Origin: Salegentibacter sediminis | Lineage (GTDB): Bacteria > Bacteroidota > Bacteroidia > Flavobacteriales > Flavobacteriaceae | Assembly (NCBI RefSeq): GCF_002078605.1 | Contig: NZ_MSJR01000001.1 | Location: forward strand, 372,001-436,000 | DNA: 64,000 bases | Reading direction: 5' to 3' | Shown here: one piece after another, positions 25,874 to 35,793 of the stretch | How positions within the stretch are numbered: the first letter of the stretch is position 1 | Layout of the letters: each line of letters opens with the position of its first letter | Translations under genes and position numbers: made by a program | The notes under the pieces: model-generated | The model's database searches: none | Told to the model about the DNA's origin: nothing | The model's input: the letters and a program-made list of their open reading frames with translations, nothing else

Positions 25874-27682
25874 ATGTCTCATTACGAAGCACCTATACGA
25901 AAGCCTTTAGTTACCGGGGATAAGAGCTACCACGATATTACAGTGGATGTAGCCGCACCGGTTGAGGGAAGGGCTAATAAAACCTGGTGGATTGTATTTT
26001 CTATTGCACTTATCGCCTTTCTTTGGGGTGTAGGTAGTATTATCTATACTATTGCTACAGGAATTGGAACCTGGGGTCTTAATAAAACCGTGGGTTGGGC
26101 CTGGGATATTACCAACTTTGTATGGTGGGTAGGTATTGGTCACGCCGGGACACTTATTTCGGCAGTACTCTTGCTTTTCCGTCAGAAATGGAGAATGGCT
26201 ATTAACCGCTCTGCGGAGGCGATGACTATTTTTTCTGTTATGCAGGCCGGTTTGTTCCCTTTAATTCACATGGGACGCCCATGGTTGGCTTATTGGGTAC
26301 TTCCAATCCCTAACCAATTCGGATCGCTTTGGGTGAACTTTAATTCGCCATTGCTTTGGGACGTATTTGCGATCTCCACTTATTTATCGGTGTCACTTGT
26401 TTTTTGGTGGACAGGCTTACTCCCCGACTTCGCGATGATACGTGATCGTGCAATTACCCCTTTTAATAAAAGAATCTACGGGATATTAAGTTTTGGTTGG
26501 AGTGGACGTGCAAAAGACTGGCAGCGTTTCGAGGAAGTATCTCTGGTGCTTGCCGGTTTGGCAACTCCTCTTGTACTTTCGGTACACACCATTGTATCTT
26601 TTGACTTTGCAACCTCGGTAATCCCCGGATGGCACACTACTATCTTTCCTCCTTACTTTGTCGCCGGAGCGATATTCTCTGGGTTTGCAATGGTAAATAC
26701 CTTGCTTATTATTATGAGAAAGGTGTCTAACCTTGAAAATTATATTACCATACAGCATATAGAGTTGATGAATATCGTGATAATGATCACCGGTTCTATT
26801 GTGGGTGTTGCCTACATCACCGAGCTGGTTATCGCATGGTATTCTGGTGTGGAATATGAGCAGTATGCATTCCTTAACAGGGCTACCGGTCCTTATGCCT
26901 GGGCATATTGGGCGATGATGACCTGTAATGTGTTCTCGCCCCAGTTTATGTGGTTTAAGAAACTAAGAACAAGTATTATGTTCTCTTTCTTTATCTCCAT
27001 TGTTGTAAATATAGGGATGTGGTTTGAACGTTTTGTAATTATTGTTACCTCGCTTCACCGTGATTACCTACCTTCTTCCTGGACAATGTTTTCTCCAACT
27101 TTTGTAGATATAGGGATTTTTATTGGTACTATAGGATTCTTCTTTGTGTTGTTCCTGCTTTATGCCCGTTCTTTCCCTGTGATCGCTCAGGCTGAAGTAA
27201 AAACAATTCTGAAGGCTTCAGGAGAAAAATATAAGAAATTAAGAGCCGAGCATGGGGATGATGTTAAACATTATGACCCAATCGTGAGAGAGCCTGTTTC
27301 AAATACTGAAGAAGGAGTTCATAAAAAGGTCCAGGATACTGAAGACTATGAGGTTACAAAAGAGGATGATTCTCATAATGAAACTGTAAATGTTGAGGGT
27401 CTTGTTATTTCAGATGTTGTACGCGACAGGATTGATGCTATGCTGGAAAGAATTGGAACCTTTAATCCAGACACCCAGACGGCAGATGATCTTCAGAAAT
27501 TAAAAGCCGTAGGACCTTTCCTTGAACAGCGTTTGCATCAGGTGGGAATTTACACCTTTGTTCAGGTGAGTAATTTAACTCAGGACGATTTCGAATTGCT
27601 GGATGAAGTAATAGAAAATTTCCCGAATGCTGCTCAAAGAGAAGACTGGGTCGCACAGGCAGTTAAACTAAAAAACAAGTAA
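25874..27682 (+). CDS. actC: Alternative complex III subunit ActC (NrfD-like) with C-terminal HhH-like domain
   Basis: The first ~450 residues form a ten-helix NrfD/PsrC-type quinol-binding membrane subunit, recognisable from GHAGTLISAVLLLFRQKWRMAINRSAEAMTIF and WERFVIIVTSLHRDYLPSSW. After the last helix comes an unusual cytoplasmic extension: a charged linker (about 450-505) and a ~65-residue helix-hairpin-helix-like domain with LQKLKAVGPFLEQRLHQVGI, like the small HhH domain seen fused to other proteins of this phylum. Its role in the complex is not known. It is 37 bases after actB and 5 bases before actD. Confidence 0.93.
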   Translation: MSHYEAPIRKPLVTGDKSYHDITVDVAAPVEGRANKTWWIVFSIALIAFLWGVGSIIYTIATGIGTWGLNKTVGWAWDITNFVWWVGIGHAGTLISAVLLLFRQKWRMAINRSAEAMTIFSVMQAGLFPLIHMGRPWLAYWVLPIPNQFGSLWVNFNSPLLWDVFAISTYLSVSLVFWWTGLLPDFAMIRDRAITPFNKRIYGILSFGWSGRAKDWQRFEEVSLVLAGLATPLVLSVHTIVSFDFATSVIPGWHTTIFPPYFVAGAIFSGFAMVNTLLIIMRKVSNLENYITIQHIELMNIVIMITGSIVGVAYITELVIAWYSGVEYEQYAFLNRATGPYAWAYWAMMTCNVFSPQFMWFKKLRTSIMFSFFISIVVNIGMWFERFVIIVTSLHRDYLPSSWTMFSPTFVDIGIFIGTIGFFFVLFLLYARSFPVIAQAEVKTILKASGEKYKKLRAEHGDDVKHYDPIVREPVSNTEEGVHKKVQDTEDYEVTKEDDSHNETVNVEGLVISDVVRDRIDAMLERIGTFNPDTQTADDLQKLKAVGPFLEQRLHQVGIYTFVQVSNLTQDDFELLDEVIENFPNAAQREDWVAQAVKLKNK

Positions 27683-27687
27683 TTAAG

Positions 27688-28215
27688 ATGGCATCAAAAG
27701 TTATACACGCTATTTATAATGACGACGATGTGCTTCTTCTGGCCGTAAAGCAGGTTCGTGAAGCCCGTTATCATATTGGTGAAATTTATACTCCATTTCC
27801 CGTTCACGGTTTGGATAAGGCAATGGGACTGGCCCCAACCAGATTGGCCATTACCTCTTTTCTTTACGGGGTAGTTGGACTTGTTGTTTCTATCTTAATG
27901 ATGAATTTTATAATGATAGAAGACTGGCCACAGGATATTGGAGGTAAGCCTAGCTTTAGCTTTCTTCAGAATATGCCGGCATTTGTACCCATAATGTTTG
28001 AACTAACGGTATTTTTTGCTGCTCACCTTATGGTGATTACTTTTTATATGAGGAGTAAATTATGGCCTTTTAAAGCAGCAGAAAATCCTGATGTAAGAAC
28101 AACCGACGATAAGTTCCTTATGGAAGTTGATGCAGCTGATCTTAATGTTGATGATCTTTCGGATTTTCTTTATAAAACCGGGGCGTCAGAAATTAAAATA
28201 ATTGATAATAAATAG
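27688..28215 (+). CDS. actD: Alternative complex III subunit ActD (DUF3341)
   Basis: The 175-residue protein starts with a DUF3341 segment (VIHAIYNDDDVLLLAVKQVREARYHIGEIYTPFPVHGLD) and has two membrane helices (about 56-76 and 96-118). It is a structural subunit of ACIII. It is tightly packed with actC (5 bases) and actE (5 bases). Confidence 0.93.
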   Translation: MASKVIHAIYNDDDVLLLAVKQVREARYHIGEIYTPFPVHGLDKAMGLAPTRLAITSFLYGVVGLVVSILMMNFIMIEDWPQDIGGKPSFSFLQNMPAFVPIMFELTVFFAAHLMVITFYMRSKLWPFKAAENPDVRTTDDKFLMEVDAADLNVDDLSDFLYKTGASEIKIIDNK

Positions 28216-28220
28216 ACAAA

Positions 28221-28901
28221 ATGAGAAGTTTTTTCCATAAATCTATAGTATTGTTTCTTCTGGCCGGTTTAGTGGCATCCTGTGCCGATAGTAACCGACC
28301 TAACTACCAATTTATGCCAGATATGTATGAGCCGGTAGGATATGAGTCTTATGGCGAATACGATATTTTTCCCGGTGGTCAATCTGCTATGGAACCCGTA
28401 GAAGGTACGGTAGCCCGTGGGTGGAAGCCATACGATTATGAGAATACTCCCGACGGTAGTGCACAGGCTAAAGCTGAGCTTAAAAATCCGTTGCCTTATA
28501 CCGAGGAGAATCTAACCGAAGGAAAAGAATTATATACCATTTATTGTGCTGTTTGCCACGGGGATGAAGGTGATGGACAGGGGATTCTCGCTGAAAGAGA
28601 AAAAATACTTGGAGTTCCTTCATATGATGATGTAGGAAGAGCAATTACTGAAGGTAGTGTGTATCACGTTATCTATTATGGCCTTAACTCCATGGGCTCT
28701 TACGCATCTCAAACCGATGAAAAAGAGCGCTGGCAGATTACTCATTACGTGATGAGCCTTAAAAACCAGTTGGAAGGAAACCCGGAAAGAGAATATGAAG
28801 AAGTTGGACCTACAGTAAGTCCAAACGATCCCGATGTACAGGCTGCGCAGGAGAATGTTGGAGAAGGCACTGTGCTTACAGAAGAAGAAAGCAATAATTA
28901 A
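28221..28901 (+). CDS. actE: Alternative complex III subunit ActE, monoheme cytochrome c lipoprotein
   Basis: The 226-residue protein has a lipoprotein signal peptide with lipobox VASC (Cys21) and one c-type heme motif CAVCH at 109-113 in a GDEGDGQG context typical of class I cytochromes. A downstream Met (GLNSMGSYA) is a good axial ligand candidate. It is an electron-transfer subunit of ACIII on the periplasmic side. The last ~40 residues are acidic and may be disordered. Confidence 0.93.
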   Translation: MRSFFHKSIVLFLLAGLVASCADSNRPNYQFMPDMYEPVGYESYGEYDIFPGGQSAMEPVEGTVARGWKPYDYENTPDGSAQAKAELKNPLPYTEENLTEGKELYTIYCAVCHGDEGDGQGILAEREKILGVPSYDDVGRAITEGSVYHVIYYGLNSMGSYASQTDEKERWQITHYVMSLKNQLEGNPEREYEEVGPTVSPNDPDVQAAQENVGEGTVLTEEESNN

Positions 28902-28927
28902 GAAATAAAGCATTTAGATCTATAAAT

Positions 28928-30289
28928 ATGTACACGCTATCCAGTAAATTAAAGTTAACAGCAATTATTTTTGTAATTGTTGGTGCCATAGGTCTCGTTA
29001 TAGGATTTCTGCAAGCACCATCAGACCTTGATGATGTTAGGGAAATGTTGGCTGCGGAAGAACACCATGCAGAACCTGCAGAAAGCACCATGGTGGAAGC
29101 CGATTTTGCAAAAGCAGAACATGATATGTTATTGGAGGATGAAGCTGCCACCCACGGCGAAAAGGGAGCCGCATCTCACGATGACGAGCATTTGGAGCAT
29201 ACTTTACACCAATTACAAAACAAACCCTGGGCTGCTGTTTATGTCGCAGCTTTCTTTTTCTTTATGATCTCCCTGGGAGTGCTGGCTTTTTACGCCGTAC
29301 AGTATGCTGCTCAGGCCGGGTGGTCTCCTGTATTATTTAGGGTTATGGAGGCTATTACCGCCTACCTGGTTCCAGGTGGGATAATTCTTTTTGTCCTGTT
29401 AGTGCTTTCTGGAATGCATGTAAACCATCTCTTTATCTGGATGGATCCAGAAGTTGTAGCAGAGGATGCCATAATCAGGAATAAATCAAGTTACCTTAAT
29501 GTACCATTTTTCTTAATTAGGGCGGCTATTTACCTTGGAGGTTGGTTTATCTTCAGGCATTTTCTGGTTAGAAATTCAAGAAGGCTTGATGAGGCTTCAG
29601 ATAACCATTACTTTAAGAAAAACTTTAAACTGGCTGCTGGTTTCCTCGTGTTCTTCATTGTTTCTGAATCTATGATGTCCTGGGACTGGATAATGAGCCT
29701 TGATCCACACTGGTTTAGTACTTTATTTGGATGGTATGTGTTTGCAAGCCTGTTTGTTTCAGGAATCACTGTTATCGCGCTAATAAGCATTTATCTAAAA
29801 TCAAGGGGATACCTTCCTTTTGTAAACAATAGTCATATCCATGATTTGGCCAAATTTATGTTCGGAATTAGTATTTTCTGGACTTATTTATGGTTCTCCC
29901 AATTCATGCTTATCTGGTACTCCAATATCCCTGAAGAAGTTGTATACTTTATAAGCCGAATTGAAAATTATTCACTGCCGTTTTTTGGAATGGTGGCACT
30001 TAATTTTATTTTCCCGTTATTAATGTTGATGAATAGCGACTATAAACGTGTTAACTGGTTTGTAGTCTTAACAGGAATTGTAATTCTGGTTGGGCATTAC
30101 CTGAATGTATTTGTAATGATAATGCCTGCTACAGTTGGTGAATCATGGTTTATAGGCCTTCCTGAAATAAGTGCAGTTTTATTATTTGCAGGATTGTTTA
30201 TTTTTGTGGTTTTCAGAGCACTAACCAAAGCTCCGTTGCTGGCTAAAAGAAACCCGTTCATCAAAGAAAGTGAACACTTTCATTATTAA
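28928..30289 (+). CDS. actF: Alternative complex III subunit ActF (NrfD-like)
   Basis: The 453-residue polytopic membrane protein is the second NrfD-like subunit. A first helix at about 10-27 is followed by an acidic, His-containing stretch (about 34-90) and then about nine helices; MSWDWIMSLDPHWFSTLFGWYVFASLF and HDLAKFMFGISIFWTYLWFSQFMLIWYSNIPEE are family landmarks. It pairs with ActC in the membrane; whether it binds quinol is not known from the sequence. Confidence 0.93.
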   Translation: MYTLSSKLKLTAIIFVIVGAIGLVIGFLQAPSDLDDVREMLAAEEHHAEPAESTMVEADFAKAEHDMLLEDEAATHGEKGAASHDDEHLEHTLHQLQNKPWAAVYVAAFFFFMISLGVLAFYAVQYAAQAGWSPVLFRVMEAITAYLVPGGIILFVLLVLSGMHVNHLFIWMDPEVVAEDAIIRNKSSYLNVPFFLIRAAIYLGGWFIFRHFLVRNSRRLDEASDNHYFKKNFKLAAGFLVFFIVSESMMSWDWIMSLDPHWFSTLFGWYVFASLFVSGITVIALISIYLKSRGYLPFVNNSHIHDLAKFMFGISIFWTYLWFSQFMLIWYSNIPEEVVYFISRIENYSLPFFGMVALNFIFPLLMLMNSDYKRVNWFVVLTGIVILVGHYLNVFVMIMPATVGESWFIGLPEISAVLLFAGLFIFVVFRALTKAPLLAKRNPFIKESEHFHY

Positions 30290-30323
30290 TAAAAGATTGA
30301 TTATTTAAAGAAGAAATTGTAAA

Positions 30324-31385
30324 ATGACCGTATTCTTAGTAATAATTGCACTAGCACTTCTTGCCGTAACCGGATGGCAATTATCCAAGATTTTTGAACT
30401 ATCCAAGGGGCCGGGTGCAGATTCAACACAAATTGCCAACGATAACGACAACAGGAAGCAAGCCAGGTATATGCTTTGGTTTATGATCTTTTTGTACGTT
30501 GGGATGGCCTATAGCTTCTGGAAATGGAGTAAGCTTTATCTTCCCGAAGCTGCATCAGAGCATGGTAGCCAGGTAGATACGCTAATGTTTATTTCAATCG
30601 CTATCATTATGATAGTACAGGTGTTAACCCAGGCGCTACTTCATTGGTTCGCTTATAAATACCAGGGAAAAAAAGGAAATAAGGCATTGTTCTTTGCCGA
30701 TAATGATAAACTGGAATTCATCTGGACTATTATCCCGGTAATCACCCTCGCAGGTTTAATTATTTATGGATTATTTACCTGGTCTGATATTATGAATATC
30801 GATGAGGACAGTGACCCAATAGTTATTGAAATTTATGCAAAACAATTCAGCTGGCAGGCTCGTTATGCGGGAGAAGACAATACCCTTGGGAAAGCAAACG
30901 TGAGGTTTATTGAAGGGAGAAACAATGTTGGTCTTGATGAAAGTGACCCTTATGGAGATGATGATAAGATCACAACTGAATTACACCTGCCGGTAAATAA
31001 ACCAGTTCTTTTTAAATTCAGATCTCAGGATGTATTACATTCTGCCTATTTCCCCCACTTCCGTGCCCAAATGAATGTTGTGCCCGGAATGGTGACACAA
31101 TTTGGCTTTACACCAAGCATTACTACTGCAGAGATGAGAGATAGTGAGTATATGGTAGATAAAGTTCAAACCATAAATGAAATTCGAAAAGAAAATAGCG
31201 AAATACTAAGGGCAGAAGGAGAAATGCCACTCGATCCTTATGAATTCGATTATTTTATTGCCTGTAATAAGATTTGTGGAGAAGCTCACTACAATATGCA
31301 AATGAAGATAGTAGTTGAAACTCAGGAAGAGTACGACGCATGGTTGAGCGAGCAGGCTACCTTCGGGGAATTCATGGAAAATTAA
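30324..31385 (+). CDS. coxB: Cytochrome c oxidase subunit II
   Basis: The 353-residue protein carries the CuA domain at its end, with ligands in HSAYFPHF and in CNKICGEAHYNM (Cys314, Cys318, His322, Met325). It takes electrons from cytochrome c or directly from ACIII. Four hydrophobic helices are visible (about 3-20, 47-68, 86-112, 128-152), two more than the usual two of subunit II, and the C-terminal cytochrome c domain of classical caa3 enzymes is absent. It is 34 bases after actF and 30 before coxA, in one operon. Confidence 0.95.
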   Translation: MTVFLVIIALALLAVTGWQLSKIFELSKGPGADSTQIANDNDNRKQARYMLWFMIFLYVGMAYSFWKWSKLYLPEAASEHGSQVDTLMFISIAIIMIVQVLTQALLHWFAYKYQGKKGNKALFFADNDKLEFIWTIIPVITLAGLIIYGLFTWSDIMNIDEDSDPIVIEIYAKQFSWQARYAGEDNTLGKANVRFIEGRNNVGLDESDPYGDDDKITTELHLPVNKPVLFKFRSQDVLHSAYFPHFRAQMNVVPGMVTQFGFTPSITTAEMRDSEYMVDKVQTINEIRKENSEILRAEGEMPLDPYEFDYFIACNKICGEAHYNMQMKIVVETQEEYDAWLSEQATFGEFMEN

Positions 31386-31415
31386 AAACAACATTAAAAG
31401 AATATACTTTAAGAT

Positions 31416-33236
31416 ATGTCAGCATTAGCAACAGCACCGGCTCACGATCATCATGATGATCATGGACATCATCATAAACAAACTTTCATTACTAAATATA
31501 TCTTTAGTACAGACCACAAGATGATCTCTAAACAATACCTTATCACAGGTATTATAATGGGTATCGTAGGTATTATGATGTCTGTATTATTCCGTATGCA
31601 ACTGGCCTGGCCAGAAGAGTCTTTCGCAATCTTTGAAGCCCTTTTAGGTAAATGGGCTCCAGATGGAGTAATGACGCCATCAATATACCTTGCCCTGGTT
31701 ACTATTCATGGGACCATCATGGTATTTTTTGTGTTAACTGCCGGATTGAGTGGTACTTTTAGTAACCTACTTATTCCGCTGCAGATTGGAGCTCGTGATA
31801 TGGCCTCAGGATTTCTTAATATGCTTTCCTACTGGTTATTCTTCCTGTCTTCCGTAATAATGTTGTCTTCCCTTTTTATTGAATCGGGACCGGCAAACGC
31901 AGGCTGGACTATTTATCCACCCCTTAGTGCTTTGCCGCAGGCAATTGGTGGATCAGGACTTGGAATGACGCTTTGGTTGGTATCTTTGGCTATTTTTATT
32001 GCCTCTTCCCTGTTAGGTTCTCTTAACTATATCGTGACTGTACTTAACCTTAGGACTAAAGGAATGTCTATGACCAGACTTCCACTTACAATCTGGGCAT
32101 TTTTCGTGACGGCTATTATTGGGGTTGTTTCCTTCCCGGTATTGTTATCGGCCGCACTGCTGCTCATTATGGACCGTAGTTTCGGGACTTCGTTCTTTCT
32201 TAGTGATATTTATATCTCGGGAGAGGTTTTAAGTCACCAGGGTGGGTCACCTGTATTATTTGAACACCTTTTTTGGTTTCTTGGTCACCCCGAAGTGTAT
32301 ATCGTAATCTTACCTGCAATGGGTATTGTTTCCGAAGTAATGGCTACTAACGCCCGTAAACCTATTTTCGGTTATCGTGCGATGGTTGCTTCCATACTCG
32401 CTATTGCATTCCTTTCTACAATTGTATGGGGTCACCATATGTTTGTATCGGGGATGAACCCTTTCCTTGGTTCGGTATTTACTTTTACTACCCTGCTTAT
32501 CGCCATACCTTCTGCAGTTAAGGCCTTTAACTGGATTACGACCTTATGGAAAGGTAACTTACAGATGAACCCGGCAATGCTGTTTTCTATCGGTTTTGTA
32601 TCTACCTTCATTACCGGTGGTCTAACAGGTATTATCCTGGGGGATTCTACACTTGATATTAACGTACACGATACTTATTTCGTAATTGCCCACTTCCACC
32701 TGGTAATGGGGATATCTGCTATCTATGGACTTCTGGCAGGGGTATACCACTGGTTCCCGAAGATGTATGGACGTATGATGAATAAAAATCTTGGATATGT
32801 GCACTTTTGGGTTACTGCTGTTGGTGCTTATGGGGTTTTCTTCCCGATGCACTTTATAGGTTTGGCAGGACTGCCAAGACGTTACTACACCAATACCGCG
32901 TTCCCATACTTTGACGATCTTGCTGATGTAAACGTGATCATTACCGTATTTGCGCTTATCACTGCTGCTGTACAGGTGGTATTCCTTTGGAATTTCTTTG
33001 CTTCCATTTTCTACGGAAGAAAAGCAACACAAAACCCATGGAATGCGACTACCCTGGAATGGACTACTCCGGTAGAACACATCCACGGAAACTGGCCGGG
33101 AGAAATTCCATCTGTTTATCGTTGGCCTTACGACTATAGTAAGACTAATGAAGACGGGGAATATGTTATAAAAGGACAGGATTTTGTTCCACAAAATGTT
33201 CCGCTTCAGGAAAATGAAGAGGAATTGAATCACTAA
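31416..33236 (+). CDS. coxA: Cytochrome c oxidase subunit I
   Basis: The 606-residue protein is a heme-copper oxidase subunit I with twelve helices. HPEVYIVILPAMGIVSE contains the CuB ligand His and the cross-linked Tyr, GHHMFVSGMNP the other two CuB ligands, and HDTYFVIAHFHLVM the heme ligands. HPEVY rather than the B-type pattern indicates an A-type enzyme. The N-terminus is very His rich (HDHHDDHGHHHK), a possible metal-handling tail. It reduces oxygen to water and pumps protons. A strong terminator follows. Confidence 0.97.
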   Translation: MSALATAPAHDHHDDHGHHHKQTFITKYIFSTDHKMISKQYLITGIIMGIVGIMMSVLFRMQLAWPEESFAIFEALLGKWAPDGVMTPSIYLALVTIHGTIMVFFVLTAGLSGTFSNLLIPLQIGARDMASGFLNMLSYWLFFLSSVIMLSSLFIESGPANAGWTIYPPLSALPQAIGGSGLGMTLWLVSLAIFIASSLLGSLNYIVTVLNLRTKGMSMTRLPLTIWAFFVTAIIGVVSFPVLLSAALLLIMDRSFGTSFFLSDIYISGEVLSHQGGSPVLFEHLFWFLGHPEVYIVILPAMGIVSEVMATNARKPIFGYRAMVASILAIAFLSTIVWGHHMFVSGMNPFLGSVFTFTTLLIAIPSAVKAFNWITTLWKGNLQMNPAMLFSIGFVSTFITGGLTGIILGDSTLDINVHDTYFVIAHFHLVMGISAIYGLLAGVYHWFPKMYGRMMNKNLGYVHFWVTAVGAYGVFFPMHFIGLAGLPRRYYTNTAFPYFDDLADVNVIITVFALITAAVQVVFLWNFFASIFYGRKATQNPWNATTLEWTTPVEHIHGNWPGEIPSVYRWPYDYSKTNEDGEYVIKGQDFVPQNVPLQENEEELNH

Positions 33237-33260
33237 GATCAACTTACAGAAAAACATTAA

Positions 33261-33292
33261 GCCGTTTGAGATTCAATCAAACGGCTTTTTTT
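33261..33292 (+). terminator. Terminator of the act-cox operon
   Basis: GCCGTTTGA (33261-33269) pairs perfectly with TCAAACGGC (33277-33285) and is followed by seven T. Confidence 0.93.
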
Positions 33293-33364
33293 GTGGCAGT
33301 TGTTTTAAACCTGGAAATTTATTTCAGAATCTGGTTTCGATCAGAATAGGAATCCTCTTTTACT

Positions 33365-33372
33365 TATCTTTG
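33365..33372 (+). promoter_or_regulatory. -7 promoter element of ruvB
   Basis: TATCTTTG is a full TAnnTTTG match, 28 bases before the ruvB ATG. Confidence 0.6.
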
Positions 33373-33400
33373 CTCAAGAACCTATTTTGAGAGCAAGACC

Positions 33401-34423
33401 ATGAATGAAAACCTGGATCCCAGCGGAGAAAACTTTTCTCCCGAAGAAGTTGATATAGAACGGGCTTTGCGGCCCCTGGAATTTGACGATTTTGCAGGCC
33501 AGGATCAGGTTCTGGAAAATCTTAAGGTATTTGTAGAAGCGGCAAACCAAAGAGACGAAGCTTTAGACCATACCCTCTTTCACGGGCCTCCCGGTTTAGG
33601 TAAAACAACTTTAGCCCATATCCTGGCAAACGAGTTAGGAGTGGGAATAAAAGTAACTTCGGGCCCTGTTCTGGATAAACCCGGAGATCTTGCCGGCCTT
33701 CTCACCAATCTTGACGAAAGGGATATCCTTTTTATAGATGAAATTCACCGGCTTAGTCCCGTAGTGGAAGAATATCTTTATTCCGCTATGGAAGACTACC
33801 GGATTGATATTATGATTGAAACCGGGCCCAATGCGAGAACGGTTCAAATTAATCTGAATCCCTTTACCCTTGTTGGGGCGACCACCCGTTCAGGGCTTCT
33901 TACAGCTCCAATGCGCGCCCGTTTTGGGATTTCCAGTAGATTACAATATTATACCACCGAATTGCTTTCAGATATCGTACAACGTAGTGCAGATATTCTC
34001 AAAGTTCCAATTAGCCTGGATTCAGCTATAGAAATCGCAGGTAGAAGTCGGGGGACACCGCGTATTGCAAATGCATTACTGAGAAGGGTGCGGGATTTTG
34101 CTCAAATTAAAGGCAATGGAAAAATAGATATGGAGATCGCTAAATATGGTCTCAAAGCCCTTAATGTTGACACCCATGGTCTTGATGAAATGGATAATAA
34201 GATCCTGGAAACTATTATAGATAAATTTAAAGGGGGACCAGTTGGTATTACCACGCTCGCCACTGCGGTAAGCGAAAGTGCTGATACAATTGAAGAGGTT
34301 TACGAACCTTTTTTAATTCAGCAGGGCTTCATTTATCGCACGCCCCGGGGCCGTGAAGTTACCGAAGCTGCTTATAAACACCTAGGAAAAGTGAAGGGAG
34401 ATATCCAGGGAGGTCTTTTTTAA
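33401..34423 (+). CDS. ruvB: Holliday junction branch migration helicase RuvB
   Basis: The 340-residue AAA+ motor drives branch migration with RuvA. It starts with the family segment [25 protein letters not shown] and shows Walker A (GPPGLGKTT), Walker B (FIDEIHRL), sensor I (GATTRSGLL), the arginine finger region (MRARFG) and a C-terminal winged helix ending [23 protein letters not shown]. ruvA is 7 kb downstream. ruvB probably shares a transcript with the P450 and queG genes. Confidence 0.98.
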   Translation: MNENLDPSGENFSPEEVDIERALRPLEFDDFAGQDQVLENLKVFVEAANQRDEALDHTLFHGPPGLGKTTLAHILANELGVGIKVTSGPVLDKPGDLAGLLTNLDERDILFIDEIHRLSPVVEEYLYSAMEDYRIDIMIETGPNARTVQINLNPFTLVGATTRSGLLTAPMRARFGISSRLQYYTTELLSDIVQRSADILKVPISLDSAIEIAGRSRGTPRIANALLRRVRDFAQIKGNGKIDMEIAKYGLKALNVDTHGLDEMDNKILETIIDKFKGGPVGITTLATAVSESADTIEEVYEPFLIQQGFIYRTPRGREVTEAAYKHLGKVKGDIQGGLF

Positions 34424-34465
34424 TTTTTCCGGACTTCCATACTGCAGCAATATAATTTGGGATTT

Positions 34466-35791
34466 ATGGCAGAAAAAATTATACCTACAGTTTCCATGTT
34501 TCGGTTTCTGAGAAATGCGGGTAAAATTCTTAAAAACCCCTTACCATTTCATAAAGAGAACTTTGAAAAGTACGGCGATGTCTTCCAAATTCATCTTGGG
34601 TTTGGGAAAAAGATAATATTTTCCAGGGATGCCGCCTTTGCTGAATATGTACTTCAAAAAAATCAGAAGAATTATCAAAAGTCTAGCATTCAAACCAGGG
34701 ATTTAGCAAAATATGTTGGGAAAGGGCTTTTAACTTCTAACGGGGAGCATTGGGCGAAACAGCGGAAGCTTATACAACCGGCATTTCATAAATCACATCT
34801 TTCGGGTTTGCTTCAATCTGTTCAGGAGGCTATTGAAACCGAAATTGATAGAATTGAGCCTGATAAAACAATTGATGTTTTTCCTGTATTCAATGATTTG
34901 GCTTTTCAAACCGTGGTAAAGTCATTATTCAGCAGTGCTGCCAATCAGGAGCAAATAAATCGTTTGCAATATATCACCGAATCAGCACAAAAAATGCTGG
35001 TTAAAGAACTTCGTCAGCCTTTTAAGCTATGGTGGTTTCGACTGAGTGGTGAAATAAAGAAACACATCAAGCTTACCCGGGAGGCACGTGAAATTTTGGA
35101 AGATATTGTAGAAGAGCGCAAGAAGTCTAAAAAACGATTTGGCGATCTATTGGATATGTTGTTAGACGCACGATACGATGATGGCCAACCTATGGAGAAG
35201 GAACAGTTAATAGATGAAATTTTAATTTTATTCACGGCAGGGCACGAGACCACCTCAAATGCATTAAGCTTTACCTGCGAACTTTTAGCCAGAAACCCAG
35301 ATGCACAGGAGAAAATATTACAGGAGGTGAAAACTGCTAAAAAAGAATCACAGGATCTAATGGAGTATGTAAGATCCTGTAGTTATACCCAACAGGTAAT
35401 AGAAGAATCTATGCGTCTTTACCCGCCGGCATACTTTATAGATCGTGTGAATATTGAAGAAGATAATTTTAACGGATTTAACCTGCCAAAAAATTCCAGT
35501 ATTCTATTTTCCTGTTTTGAGATACACCGACATAAAAAATACTGGGAAAAGCCAGAAACTTTTGATCCGGAAAGGTTTGTGGATGCCAAAAAACATTCTT
35601 CTTATTATTTTCCGTTTGGTGCCGGACCAAGAAAATGCATCGGTAATAATTTTGCGATGTTCGAGATGATAATGGCAATTGCCGAAGTGATCTCTCGCTA
35701 TAAAATTTCCCCTAAAACTTCTGAAATTGAAATAAAACCTTTAATTACGCTAAAACCCAGAAATGCGATTTTAGAATTTTTACCTCGATAA
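34466..35791 (+). CDS. Cytochrome P450
   Basis: The 441-residue soluble P450 has the I-helix motif AGHETT (258-263), the K-helix ExxR in [11 protein letters not shown], and the heme loop [10 protein letters not shown] with the axial thiolate Cys391. The overall pattern is like fatty acid or hydrocarbon hydroxylases of the CYP102/CYP4-like clan, but no substrate can be assigned. A possible start, TTG 34457, lies inside a near-consensus -7 box with an extra base (34451-34459), so I chose ATG 34466. It sits between ruvB and queG, 2 bases before the latter. Its redox partner is not nearby. Confidence 0.93.
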   Translation: MAEKIIPTVSMFRFLRNAGKILKNPLPFHKENFEKYGDVFQIHLGFGKKIIFSRDAAFAEYVLQKNQKNYQKSSIQTRDLAKYVGKGLLTSNGEHWAKQRKLIQPAFHKSHLSGLLQSVQEAIETEIDRIEPDKTIDVFPVFNDLAFQTVVKSLFSSAANQEQINRLQYITESAQKMLVKELRQPFKLWWFRLSGEIKKHIKLTREAREILEDIVEERKKSKKRFGDLLDMLLDARYDDGQPMEKEQLIDEILILFTAGHETTSNALSFTCELLARNPDAQEKILQEVKTAKKESQDLMEYVRSCSYTQQVIEESMRLYPPAYFIDRVNIEEDNFNGFNLPKNSSILFSCFEIHRHKKYWEKPETFDPERFVDAKKHSSYYFPFGAGPRKCIGNNFAMFEMIMAIAEVISRYKISPKTSEIEIKPLITLKPRNAILEFLPR

Positions 35792-35793
35792 TT

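Noticed and set aside
32622-33257. Long open frame on the minus strand opposite the end of coxA
   Set aside because: It is a shadow of coxA, ends in no terminator and has no promoter or recognisable domain.
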